Numbered from the stretch's first letter, positions 7,049 to 14,629 are shown. The stretch is 23,766 nucleotides of DNA from DASUXA01 sp036378155 (GCA_036378155.1 DASUXA010000003.1:1-23766), one strand, 5' to 3'. Numbers and translations are program-made. The notes: generated by a model not told the origin, from the sequence alone.

Positions 7049-7771
7049 ATGGACATGGCGAACATTGCCCAATCAGCCGGCTTCTCCCCCGCCGTCAAGC
7101 GGGCGGACGCGTCGCCGAACCCGAGCACTGTCGTAATCGCCGACCGCTACACCGTCTTTCGTGAAGCACTGGCCGAGAAACTCGAAGCGCATGGGGAATT
7201 CCGCGTACTGGCGCAGGTAGCCGATCAGGCGAATGCCCGCGACGCCTGTTCCGAAATCCGTCCGGACATCCTGGTGCTGGATATCGAACTGCTCGGCGGA
7301 CCGCAGTCGCAACTGCTTCGCGAATCGCTGTGCGACCTGTTGTCCGCCAGCCCGGACACGCGGGTGCTCGTGGTGACCATGCTGGACGACCCCAGCCTGG
7401 TCAACGACGTACTCCGCCTGGGCGTGTGCGGCTATCTGCACAAGAGCGCGACGTGCATGGAGATCATCGCGGCGCTCGTCGCGATGCGCTTCAACGAGGA
7501 GCGGCTGGTCCTGTCCGTACCGCGCGCCAGCATCCTGAACTCCTGGCCCAGCCAGTCCGACGGGCTGTCGGAGCGCGAACGGCAGGTGCTCACCCTGGTC
7601 GCCAGGGCGATGAGCAACCGCCAGATCGCCAACCAACTGCACATCACCGAGGGCACCGTCAAACGGCACATGCGCAACATCTTCGGCAAACTGCACGCGG
7701 TGTCCAGGATCGACGCGGTGAACAAAGCCGTCGCCGCCTCGCTCATCACCGACACCGCCGGGCTGCGGTAG
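7049..7771 (+). CDS. Orphan NarL/LuxR-type response regulator
   Basis: 240 residues. An N-terminal tail of about 25 residues precedes a receiver domain (about 27-145) and a C-terminal LuxR helix-turn-helix (about 175-235). The receiver keeps the phospho-acceptor in ILVLDIEL (Asp78), the switch Thr in VLVVTML (Thr110) and the Lys in GYLHKSA (Lys132). The usual acidic pair is broken: ADDH is ADRY here (Asp32-Arg33). The DNA-binding part reads LSERERQVLTLVARAMSNRQ then IAN-QLHITEGTVKRHMRNIF. No sensor kinase is nearby. The ATG at 7055 is an alternative start. It ends 29 bases from the convergent thioesterase gene. I infer a pathway regulator, possibly phosphorylation-independent. Confidence 0.9.
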   Translation: MDMANIAQSAGFSPAVKRADASPNPSTVVIADRYTVFREALAEKLEAHGEFRVLAQVADQANARDACSEIRPDILVLDIELLGGPQSQLLRESLCDLLSASPDTRVLVVTMLDDPSLVNDVLRLGVCGYLHKSATCMEIIAALVAMRFNEERLVLSVPRASILNSWPSQSDGLSERERQVLTLVARAMSNRQIANQLHITEGTVKRHMRNIFGKLHAVSRIDAVNKAVAASLITDTAGLR

Positions 7772-7800
7772 CTTCGTCGAGGACGGTGCGTGCACAGCGG

Positions 7801-8595
7801 TCACGATCCGGTCGGCGCCGGGTCGCGGCGCGCGCCCGCCGCCACGGCGAGCCGCACGTCGACGATGATCTGCCGTACCAGCGGCGTCGGGTCCGGCTGA
7901 AAGTAGAAGTGGCCGCCGGGGAACCGCCGCACACCGAGGAACCGGCTGCTGTACCGGGACCACCGCAGCCGCGGCGTCGCGCTGGTCACCGGGTCGCTGT
8001 CACCGCGGAACGCGGACATCGCGCACGGTACGGTGCGGGGCCGCGCCGGCGGTCGCCAGGTTTCGACCGCGCGCAGATCCGCACGCACGACCGGTTCGAG
8101 CCGACGCCACATGATGTCGTCGTGCAGCAGGCGCTCCGGCAGACCGCCGAGTTCGGCGAGCGCGGCGCGCAGCTCGTCCGCGCGGAGTTCGTGTAACCGT
8201 CGGCCGCCGAGGGCGACCGGCTGGTCGTCCGGGCCTGGATGACCGGAGACCCCGATCCACTCCGGCGGAGTCGACCCGCGCGCGCTGGCGACCAACCCGA
8301 CCGCGAACGCGGTGAGCGCTCCCATGCTGTGCCCGAACAGCACGTACGGCAGGTCCGGCAGGTCGCCCATCCGGTCCAGGAAACGTTCGGCGAGCGCCGT
8401 CAGGTCCGCGGTGTCACGGAACCGACCCGGTGCCGCGACGAGCCGGACGTCCCACTGCGTCGGCAGCAGCGGCAGCCACGGGCGGAACACCAGGTGCGAG
8501 CCGCCGGCGTGATGCAGCAGGAAGATCCGCAGCACCGGGGCGGGGCACGGGCGCGGCTGTACGAACGTCGGTCCGTCCGCCGGGTCGTCCGCCAC
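7801..8595 (-). CDS. Type II thioesterase
   Basis: 264 residues from GTG 8595-8593, supported by GAGG eight bases upstream; the longer frame upstream is a shadow of the neighbouring gene. It has an alpha/beta-hydrolase fold: FLLHHAGGSHLVFRPWLPLL (residues 25-44), nucleophile GHSMGALTAF (Ser90), acid in FRGDSDPVTS and His229 in PGGHFYF. This is the GrsT/RifR class that removes wrong or stalled acyl groups from carrier proteins of PKS and NRPS systems. It is the last gene of the KASIII operon, 11 bases after the phosphatase. Leu134 is a TTA codon (8194-8196), a second bldA-type control point in the cluster. The targets could be the two ACPs or the NRPS carrier domain. Confidence 0.92.
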   Translation of the reverse strand: MADDPADGPTFVQPRPCPAPVLRIFLLHHAGGSHLVFRPWLPLLPTQWDVRLVAAPGRFRDTADLTALAERFLDRMGDLPDLPYVLFGHSMGALTAFAVGLVASARGSTPPEWIGVSGHPGPDDQPVALGGRRLHELRADELRAALAELGGLPERLLHDDIMWRRLEPVVRADLRAVETWRPPARPRTVPCAMSAFRGDSDPVTSATPRLRWSRYSSRFLGVRRFPGGHFYFQPDPTPLVRQIIVDVRLAVAAGARRDPAPTGS

Positions 8596-8606
8596 CGCGA
8601 CCGCCT

Positions 8607-9314
8607 CTACCGCGCCTGCGCCGGTACGCCGGACCCGGACAGCCGGCGCCACGAGCGCAGCCGCGCGTGTTCGAGCAGCACCGGGTCGTCGCCGACGACG
8701 ACCGGATCGCCGACCGCCTCCAGCAGCGGCAGGTCCGAGGAGTGGTCGCCGTACGCGTGGCAGTGCTCGGGTCGAAGCCCCCGGGCAGCCATCAGTTCGT
8801 GTACCGCGGCAGCCTTCGCCTCGCCGATCATCGGGGTGAGCACCCGCCCGGTGTACCTGCCCGCCTCGATCTCCGGCACGGTACACAGCAGAACGTCGGC
8901 GCCCACGTGCCGGCGGACCGGCTCCAGGCACGCGCCGAACGACCCGGATACCAGGACGACCAGCTTGCCGTCGGCGCGATGGGCGTCCAGCGCGCTGACC
9001 ACGCTCGGTCGGAACAGGTCGCCGCCGTCCAGTTCCTCGGCGAACCACGCCTCGCCGATCTCGGCGACGCGGTCGGCGTCGTGTCCGGCGAACAGTTCGT
9101 AGTACTTCAGGTTCGCCTGCGCCCGCGGCATCCCCGACGCGAGCATGTCGTTCAGCCAGCCCACCGACTCGGCGTACTTCTCATCCGGCAACCCGCACGC
9201 CCGGTAGTAGTACGCCAGGAAGCGGAACATGCTCTTGACGGTGATGAGGGTTTCATCGACGTCGAAGAACGCGGCGCCGGTGGCGGCGTCCGGGACGGTG
9301 TCTGCTGTGTCCAC
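8607..9314 (-). CDS. HAD-IB family phosphatase
   Basis: 235 residues from GTG 9314-9312, which has AAGGAG at good spacing upstream; an upstream TTG at 9332 is less likely. HAD motifs: FFDVDETLI (motif I, Asp18 and Asp20), VVLVSGSFG (motif II), a Lys in GEAKAAAV (motif III) and YGDHSSDLPLL (motif IV). The layout is that of SerB/CicA-like HAD-IB enzymes with a helical cap (residues about 30 to 95). It lies 10 bases after the AfsA-like gene. In butenolide pathways a phosphatase removes the phosphate that comes from dihydroxyacetone phosphate, so the pairing suggests this role. That is inference; the substrate is not readable from sequence. Confidence 0.9.
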   Translation of the reverse strand: MDTADTVPDAATGAAFFDVDETLITVKSMFRFLAYYYRACGLPDEKYAESVGWLNDMLASGMPRAQANLKYYELFAGHDADRVAEIGEAWFAEELDGGDLFRPSVVSALDAHRADGKLVVLVSGSFGACLEPVRRHVGADVLLCTVPEIEAGRYTGRVLTPMIGEAKAAAVHELMAARGLRPEHCHAYGDHSSDLPLLEAVGDPVVVGDDPVLLEHARLRSWRRLSGSGVPAQAR

Positions 9315-9324
9315 CCAATCTCCT

Positions 9325-10284
9325 TCAGTCAACGACGATCGCGATATCGGCGACTGTCCGATCGTGCTGCGTCGCGGTCACCTCGATCCGCCCGGCGCCG
9401 CCCCGCGCCGCCGTGCTCACCCGTACCGCGCTGTCCAGCTCGGCGAACGCGGCGAAGCGACCGCTGAGGCCGCGGATCGCCGCGGTGTCGACATCCGCGC
9501 CGATCACGGTGACCTGTCTCGCCGCCTCGGTCAACACCATCGCCGGCACATGGTCGTACGGGTGGTCGAACATCGACCGGTTCGCATAGCAGCCCGGATC
9601 GAGGAGGGCGCTGGTACCGTCCCCGGTCGCGGTCACGCCGCGGATCACCACGTTCGCCGGGTTGAACCGGCGCACCAGTGCCGGGTCGACGCGGTCCCCG
9701 CCGACCTCGCCGATCCCGTCGAACGCCGTCGGCGGCTCGCCGCCGCGCCGCATCACCCGCAACGCGTGGTACTGGTCGCCCGCCATCGCCGTCACCGCCA
9801 TGTCGACGGTCGCCACGACGTGATCCGACATGGACAACCGCATCTCGAACGACAGGGTCGTCGGGCGTCCCGCTCTGGTCCGCTGCTCGGTGACCGATGC
9901 CGACGCGACCAGTTCGGCGGGTCGGGCGGCGCGGTCGAGCGGCACGGGTTCCACCAGGTCCAGGCGGTACGAGCTGAGGATGAGGACCGCCGACCTCGGC
10001 ACCCCGCTGTGCGCGTGCGCGCCGTACGTCGCGACCTGCCGGGCGACCTCGAGGATCAGCAGCGGATCGACGACCTCGCACGCCGCCGCGTGGTCGTTGA
10101 AGTAGCCGTGGGTCACCGGTAGCTGCGCCGCCGTCAGGTACCGACGATCGTCGACGGCGGCGTAGTCGGTCAGGAACACCTCGGTGAGCGACCATTTGTG
10201 GACCAGGTCGCGGTCGACGGTGCGGGCGAAGCGCATCCGCGCGGCGTCCGTCGGCGGTGCGCTGTCCAGCTGCGGTGTGATCAC
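9325..10284 (-). CDS. AfsA-family butenolide-forming enzyme (double hot-dog)
   Basis: 319 residues from GTG 10284-10282, overlapping the ACP stop (GTGA). Two AfsA repeats are visible. The first has VHKWSLTEVFLTDYAAVD, then QLPVTHGYFNDH and DPLLILEVARQVATYGAH. The second has FNPANVVIRGV, DPGCYANRSMFDHPYDHVP and LTEAARQVTVIGAD. Both halves keep the E-x-x-RQ signature. AfsA joins a beta-ketoacyl thioester to dihydroxyacetone phosphate, the first step to A-factor-type butyrolactones; relatives also install butenolides in polyketides such as gladiofungin/gladiostatin. Its place inside an operon with KASIII, ACP, phosphatase and thioesterase, and the lack of an ArpA-type receptor nearby, point to a structural role in the product rather than signalling. 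Confidence 0.9.
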   Translation of the reverse strand: MITPQLDSAPPTDAARMRFARTVDRDLVHKWSLTEVFLTDYAAVDDRRYLTAAQLPVTHGYFNDHAAACEVVDPLLILEVARQVATYGAHAHSGVPRSAVLILSSYRLDLVEPVPLDRAARPAELVASASVTEQRTRAGRPTTLSFEMRLSMSDHVVATVDMAVTAMAGDQYHALRVMRRGGEPPTAFDGIGEVGGDRVDPALVRRFNPANVVIRGVTATGDGTSALLDPGCYANRSMFDHPYDHVPAMVLTEAARQVTVIGADVDTAAIRGLSGRFAAFAELDSAVRVSTAARGGAGRIEVTATQHDRTVADIAIVVD

Positions 10285-10538
10285 CGGACCGCCGCCACCT
10301 GGTTCAGTACCGCCAGCATGTCGCCGAGCGTGTCGATCGCGTTGAGCTGGTCGTCGGCGATCTTCACGTGGTACTTCCGTTCCAGGAAGATCAGGAAGTC
10401 GATCATGCCGAGCGAGTCGATGCCCAGATCGTCGAACGACGACTGTTCGGTGACGTCCGCGTCGACGACCTCGATCTCGAGCTGACTCGCCATGCTGTGC
10501 AGGTCGGCGACAAGATCGCCGATACCGATGCCGCCCAT
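10281..10538 (-). CDS. Acyl carrier protein (KASIII operon)
   Basis: 85 residues from ATG 10538-10536, sharing one base with the KASIII stop (TGATG) and preceded by GGGGAGGA. The phosphopantetheine site is FDDLGIDSLGMIDFLIFLE (Ser42). The fold is a standard discrete ACP, with helix II beginning at DSL. It is coupled on both sides, to KASIII upstream and AfsA downstream, so it probably carries the acyl or beta-ketoacyl chain passed from KASIII to the AfsA-like enzyme. Confidence 0.93.
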   Translation of the reverse strand: MGGIGIGDLVADLHSMASQLEIEVVDADVTEQSSFDDLGIDSLGMIDFLIFLERKYHVKIADDQLNAIDTLGDMLAVLNQVAAVR

Positions 10539-11545
10539 CAGTCCTCCCCTTCCATGCGCAGCCGCGGCCATCGCAGGACAGTCGCGCCCCAACTGGTACC
10601 GGCGCCGAACGCGGTCAGCAGCAGCGTCTCCCCGCCGCGCAGGGTTCCGTTACACCACGCTCGGCTCAGCGCGATCGGAATGGACGCGGCGGCGGTGTTG
10701 CCGATGTCGGCGAGGTCCACGACGGCGCGCTCCTCGGGGATACCGAGCTCCCTCGCCACCTCCTTGAGGATCCTGACGTTCGCCTGGTGCGCGACCAGGA
10801 AGTCGACGTCCTCGACGGACATCGACCGCGCCTTGAGAGCCAGCTGGCAGGACTCGACCATCCGGGTGGTCGCCTGCCGGTACGTCGCCCGTCCCTCCAT
10901 CCGGATGTACGGGTCGTGCTCGTCGCTCCCGTCCTGCCACGGGTGCTTGCTGCCGCCCGACTTGACGTGGGTGAGTTTCCACAGCGCGCCGTCCGAGCCG
11001 AGTACCACCTGACCGATCGCGCCCGGCTCGTCCGGCCGTCCCGCCCGCAGGACCACCGCCCCGGCGCCGTCGGCGAAGATCGGCGCGGTCGCGCGGTCGT
11101 GGCGGTCGACGATCGACGAGTACTTCTCCGCCCCGATCAGCAGTACCGACGCCGAGTGCCCCGCCGCGATCAGACCGGACGCGGCGGCGAGTCCGGCGAG
11201 GAAGCCGGTACACGCGGAGTTGACGTCGAAGGTGCCCGCCTCGCCCAGTCCCAGCGCGTCCGCCACGACCGGGGCGGTCGCCGGGCATTTCATGTCCGGT
11301 GTCGTGGTCGCCACGACGACCGAGTCGACCCGCGCGAGCATGGAGCGTGCCAGCGCCGCCCTCCCAGCCGTGGCCGCGAGCGCCGAGGTCGGTTCGTCGG
11401 CCGCCGCGCGGGAGCGGGCGGCGATCCCCGTCCTGGTCCTGATCCACTCGTCGCTCGTGTCGATGACCCGAGCCAGCTCGTCATTGGTTTCCCGGCCGGC
11501 AGGAATGTAATGACCTATCGCGTCGATGACCGCCGCATCGGGCAC
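10538..11545 (-). CDS. Beta-ketoacyl-ACP synthase III (FabH-like), canonical triad
   Basis: 335 residues from GTG 11545-11543, with AAGGAGG five bases upstream. The FabH landmarks are intact: TSDEWIRTRTGI near the N-terminus, nucleophile Cys112 in FDVNSACTGFLAG, His252 in VAHQANVRIL, Asn282 in DIGNTAAASIP and the glycine-rich end LLLTAFGAGTSWGATVLRW. It should condense an acyl-CoA starter with malonyl-ACP to give a beta-ketoacyl-ACP. As first gene of the ACP-AfsA-HAD-TE operon it is well placed to supply the beta-ketoacyl substrate that AfsA needs; it could also prime the KS/CLF. Its promoter region carries the SARP-like repeats. Confidence 0.93.
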   Translation of the reverse strand: MPDAAVIDAIGHYIPAGRETNDELARVIDTSDEWIRTRTGIAARSRAAADEPTSALAATAGRAALARSMLARVDSVVVATTTPDMKCPATAPVVADALGLGEAGTFDVNSACTGFLAGLAAASGLIAAGHSASVLLIGAEKYSSIVDRHDRATAPIFADGAGAVVLRAGRPDEPGAIGQVVLGSDGALWKLTHVKSGGSKHPWQDGSDEHDPYIRMEGRATYRQATTRMVESCQLALKARSMSVEDVDFLVAHQANVRILKEVARELGIPEERAVVDLADIGNTAAASIPIALSRAWCNGTLRGGETLLLTAFGAGTSWGATVLRWPRLRMEGED

Positions 11546-11600
11546 CGGTTCCTCCTTTTGCCGTTGCCTCGTGACACGTACCGCCTTCGGCGTTCGGTGT

Positions 11601-11643
11601 CTATCAGCCCGACATAAAAGCCGGATAAAAGCTTCATGAAAAG
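11601..11643 (-). promoter_or_regulatory. Candidate SARP-binding direct repeats and promoter of the KASIII operon
   Basis: On the plus strand ATAAAAGC occurs at 11614-11621 and again at 11625-11632, an 11-base period. A third, imperfect copy (ATGAAAAG, 11636-11643) is in phase. Read on the coding strand, heptamer GCTTTTA is followed eight bases later by TGATAG (11606-11601), a possible -10. Direct repeats with an 11-base period, the last about 8 bases before the -10, are the known architecture of SARP targets. The AT-rich units stand out in this GC-rich DNA. The start codon lies about 55 bases downstream. Confidence 0.6.
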
Positions 11644-11669
11644 TGCCCTGAACAGCCGGGGAACACATC

Positions 11670-11720
11670 CGAAAGTGACCCGGGAGCGACTCGTCGGTGG
11701 TACGCCTCCTGCCACTTTCG
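11670..11720. repeat. Spaced inverted repeat in the divergent promoter region
   Basis: CGAAAGTG (11670-11677) and its exact inverse CACTTTCG (11713-11720) are separated by 35 bases, midway between the two divergent operons. A related GAAAAGTGCCC begins at 11638. The symmetry suggests a regulator site serving both directions, but eight-base matches can arise by chance. Confidence 0.35.
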
Positions 11721-11762
11721 ACCTACCACCTTAGGCACGTATTCGACGCTTCCCAGTGAAGA

Positions 11763-11791
11763 TTGCACGGTCATCCGTCGACGCTTAACAT
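11763..11791 (+). promoter_or_regulatory. Candidate promoter of the ACP-KS-CLF operon
   Basis: TTGCAC (11763-11768) and TAACAT (11786-11791) are separated by exactly 17 bases, a fair fit to a vegetative promoter. Transcription would start near 11798, leaving a leader of about 100 bases before the ACP start. A nine-base direct repeat TCGACGCTT occurs at 11743-11751 and 11778-11786, the second copy running up to the -10, and may be a regulator site. No other gene is seen in 11546-11896. Confidence 0.45.
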
Positions 11792-11896
11792 CGGGTGGGC
11801 TACCGGCAATTTCGTCGAGGAAACATTCGATTACGGGCCGCGCGATATTCGGTCCGACGAAACGGCGATCGACAGGGCAGCGTACGAGGAGCAGAA

Positions 11897-12169
11897 GTGG
11901 TCCACATGCCATCCACGGACGGACTTCGAGCCAGCATCACCACGATCCTCGCCGAGGAACTGGAGATCGAGCCGGAAGAGCTTGCTGCCGACGAGGACTT
12001 CTTCGAGGCGTACGGCGCGGACTCGCTCACCGTGCTCGCCGTCCTGGCGCGGCTGGAACGCGAGCTGGGCATCGTCATCCCGCCCGAGCAGGCGGCGGCG
12101 ATGACCACGGCGGACGACGTCGTCGCCCTCGCCGATCGGCACCGCACGCAGGCGACGCCCCATGCCTGA
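11897..12169 (+). CDS. Acyl carrier protein (KS/CLF operon)
   Basis: 90 residues from GTG 11897-11899, chosen because GAGGAG lies five bases upstream; the ATG at 11906 is too far from that site but remains possible. The phosphopantetheine motif is FFEAYGADSLTVLAVLARLE (Ser43), with acidic helix I (LAEELEIEPEEL) and the IPPEQAAAMTTADDVVALAD tail typical of PKS-type ACPs. The last eight bases overlap the KS start, so the two are coupled. It is presumably the chain carrier of the KS/CLF pair. Confidence 0.93.
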   Translation: MVHMPSTDGLRASITTILAEELEIEPEELAADEDFFEAYGADSLTVLAVLARLERELGIVIPPEQAAAMTTADDVVALADRHRTQATPHA

Positions 12170-13379
12170 CACGCGCCGCCGGGTGGCGGTGACCGGCATC
12201 GGCGTGGTCAGCAGCCTCGGCATCGGGATCGCCGACTTCGCGCGGGCGGTCCGCGCCGGTCGTACCGGTTTCACCCCGATCAGCAGCTTCGACACCTCGA
12301 GGTTCAGCCGGATCATGGGCGGTGAGGTGACCGACTTCGACGCCAAGTCGATCGTGGAGACCATCACGCCCGACGACTGGGGTCGCAGCTCGCAGTTCGC
12401 CGCGGCGGCGGCACGCCTCGCGGTACGCGACGCCGGGATCGATCCCGGCGAGCTCGCGGAGGCGACGACCAGCGCCGTCATGGGTACCACCAGCGGTGAG
12501 TCGGCGGTGCTGCAACGTCTCGCCGAGCAGTGGTCGAGCGGAGGACCCGACGGCGTCGAGTGGACGCTGGCGGCGACGGCGCCGGCGGGTCGGATCTCCG
12601 ACGCGGTCGCCAGCGAACTGCGCCTGACCGGCGAGTCGTGCACCATCGCCTCGGCGTGCGCGGCGAGCAACTACGCGCTCGGCGTCGGCTACGACCTGGT
12701 CAGCTGCGCAGACGCCGACTTCGTGCTCGCCGGCGGCGCCGACGCCATGAACCGGCACAATCACGCCGGCTTTCTCGGTCTGGGGGCGTTGGCTCCGGAC
12801 GTCGTGCGACCCTTCGACGCCGATCGCGCCGGGATCATCACCGCCGAGGGGGGCGTCGCTCTCCTGCTGGAACCGTTGGACCACGCGCAGGCGCGCGGGG
12901 CGCACTGCTACGCGGAGGTCCTCGGGTACGGCGCCAACTGCGACGCCGCGCACATGGTCCACCCCGACGCGGACAGCATCGCCGAGTGCATCCGCCTGGC
13001 GCATTCGGCGGCGGGGGTGAGCCCCGCGGACATCGACTACATCTGCGCCCACGGCACCGGTACGGCGGCGAACGACGTCGCGGAGGTCGGGGCGATCCGC
13101 GCCGTGTTCGGCGCGACCCTGCCGCCGATCAGCTCGATCAAATCGATGATCGGTCACACCATGGGCGCTGCCAGCGGCTTCGGCGCGGCGATCAGCTGCA
13201 TGGCGCTGTACGAGGGATTCCTGCCGCCGACGGCGAACCTGACCACCGTCGACCCGGAACTCGGACCGGGGCTGGACTGCGTCCCCGGCGTCGCGCGTCC
13301 CGCCGACGTGCGGGTGGTACAGAACCACGGTTTCGCGTTCGGCGGCAACAACGCCATCACCATCCTGGGCAGGCTCTGA
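12162..13379 (+). CDS. Ketosynthase (KS-alpha, FabF-like) of a type II PKS
   Basis: 405 residues from ATG 12162. The Claisen triad is complete: Cys166 in TIASACAASNYALG, His297 in CAHGTGTAAND and His332 in SMIGHTMGAASGFGA, with the C-terminal GFAFGGNNAI loop. It elongates an ACP-bound chain with malonyl-ACP units. It is followed, with a one-base overlap (TGATG), by a KS-like partner without catalytic residues, the KS-CLF arrangement of type II PKSs. The CAASNYALG surroundings differ from the usual aromatic-type KS motif, so an aromatic polyketide should not be assumed. No ketoreductase, dehydratase or cyclase lies in the window. Confidence 0.92.
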   Translation: MPDTRRRVAVTGIGVVSSLGIGIADFARAVRAGRTGFTPISSFDTSRFSRIMGGEVTDFDAKSIVETITPDDWGRSSQFAAAAARLAVRDAGIDPGELAEATTSAVMGTTSGESAVLQRLAEQWSSGGPDGVEWTLAATAPAGRISDAVASELRLTGESCTIASACAASNYALGVGYDLVSCADADFVLAGGADAMNRHNHAGFLGLGALAPDVVRPFDADRAGIITAEGGVALLLEPLDHAQARGAHCYAEVLGYGANCDAAHMVHPDADSIAECIRLAHSAAGVSPADIDYICAHGTGTAANDVAEVGAIRAVFGATLPPISSIKSMIGHTMGAASGFGAAISCMALYEGFLPPTANLTTVDPELGPGLDCVPGVARPADVRVVQNHGFAFGGNNAITILGRL

Positions 13380-14479
13380 TGACGGCGACGGGGCAGGTCG
13401 TGGAGCCGGTCGCGATCACCGGCTGCGGTGTGGTGTCCACGGCAGGGATCGGCATGGACGGGCTGCGGGCGCTGATGGACGGTACCCGCGAGCCGCACAC
13501 CGGTCCCGCCGTCGCCGACGACGTCGCCTACCCGCCGATACGGTTGCGTACCGTCCCGCAGTTCAGTCTCGCCGAGCGCCTCGCCCGCAAGGGCGTACGC
13601 AGGCTGGACCGGATGACCGGGTTCGGGCTGCTGGCGAGCAAGGAGGCGCTGGAGTCCGCCGGGTTGACCGGTTCCGCCGAGCCCCGCGCCGGCATCGGTG
13701 TCGTCGCCGGTACGAGTACCGGAAGCATCCGCAGCTTCGCCCAGTTGTCCGCCGAACTGCAGGTACCGGACCAGCGTCCGGTCATCTCACCGTCGCTGTT
13801 CCCGAACATCGTGCTCAACTGCTGCGCCAGTCAGATCGCGATCTGGAACAACCTGCACGGTCCGAACGCGACGCTCGCCGCCGGCAACGTCGGCGGGGTG
13901 TCCGCGCTGCGGTACGGCGGGAACATGATCCGTCGTGGGCACGCCGACGGGATGGTGATCGGCGGAATCGAGGAACTGTGCCCCCAGCTCGCCTGGGGAT
14001 GGCACCGGCTCGGACTGGTCCCGGCGGGCGGCGCGCTGGGCGAGGGCGCGGCGTTCCTGCTCGCGCAGCGGTACCCGGCGCAGCGCCCGGTCCTGGCGGA
14101 ACTCCTGGCGGCTGAGGTCGGGTACTACGGATCCCAGCAGCCCAGGGCGAGCCTGGTACGCGGGCTGGCACGCCAGATCGAGCGCGCCCTGACGCGAAGC
14201 GCGGTCAGCGCCGACGACGTCGACGTGGTGTCGCTGGGCAGCGGTCCGTCCGGTATCGGCTGGGCGGAACGCAAGGCGGTCGTGCTCGCCCTCGGTCGGA
14301 TGCCCGCGACGTTCGCCATGACCGACCTCGTCGGCGAGTGCTTCAGCGCGGCGGGCGCGTTCCAGGCGGCGGGGCTGATCGCCCGGTGGTCCGACGGGCA
14401 GCATTCCGGCGAGCGGGTCGCCCTGCTCACCAGCGTCGGACGGGACGGCAACGTGGGCTGCGCGGTGCTGCGCCGGTGA
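13379..14479 (+). CDS. Chain length factor-like ketosynthase, all catalytic residues replaced
   Basis: 366 residues from ATG 13379, overlapping the KS stop. It keeps the thiolase fold signature (VAITGCGVVSTAGIG, RRLDRMTGFGLLASKEALES, GVVAGTSTGS) but not the chemistry. At the nucleophile position, TLAAGNVGGVSALRYG has Asn170. The first His motif is GSGPSGIGWAE, and the second is DLVGECFSAAGAFQ with Glu for His. Classical CLFs carry Gln at the Cys position. It is shorter than most CLFs (about 400 to 420). It most likely forms a heterodimer with the KS and sets chain length; decarboxylase activity is doubtful without Gln. Confidence 0.87.
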   Translation: MTATGQVVEPVAITGCGVVSTAGIGMDGLRALMDGTREPHTGPAVADDVAYPPIRLRTVPQFSLAERLARKGVRRLDRMTGFGLLASKEALESAGLTGSAEPRAGIGVVAGTSTGSIRSFAQLSAELQVPDQRPVISPSLFPNIVLNCCASQIAIWNNLHGPNATLAAGNVGGVSALRYGGNMIRRGHADGMVIGGIEELCPQLAWGWHRLGLVPAGGALGEGAAFLLAQRYPAQRPVLAELLAAEVGYYGSQQPRASLVRGLARQIERALTRSAVSADDVDVVSLGSGPSGIGWAERKAVVLALGRMPATFAMTDLVGECFSAAGAFQAAGLIARWSDGQHSGERVALLTSVGRDGNVGCAVLRR

Positions 14480-14583
14480 GCTGACCCGGCAGGTCGACCG
14501 CGCGTCAAGCGCGGCAAGCCCGGCACGGACAGCGCGCCGCCCCCGCGCGCACCGCAGGCGCCGCCCGAGCGCGACGACGACAG

Positions 14584-14629
14584 CAGCGCCGTCCGCCCAC
14601 ACCGTGTCCGATGGGGGCGCACGGCGCTG
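14584..14629. terminator. Hairpin between convergent CLF and KASIII-like genes
   Basis: Fifteen-base arms (14584-14598 and 14615-14629) match inversely at 14 of 15 positions around a 16-base loop. It lies between the CLF stop (14479) and the KASIII-like stop (14638) and could end transcription from both sides. The remaining sequence from 14480 to 14583 has only a small CCGCGC/GCGCGG stem (14498-14514). Confidence 0.6.

Noticed and set aside
9325..10284. Reading the AfsA homologue as a gamma-butyrolactone hormone synthase for this cluster.
   Set aside because: Not excluded, but no receptor or reductase gene is present and the gene is embedded in a biosynthetic operon, so I favour a structural role.
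12162..14479. Calling the KS/CLF pair an aromatic type II PKS.
   Set aside because: No ketoreductase, aromatase or cyclase is present, and the KS and CLF active-site contexts differ from the aromatic type.
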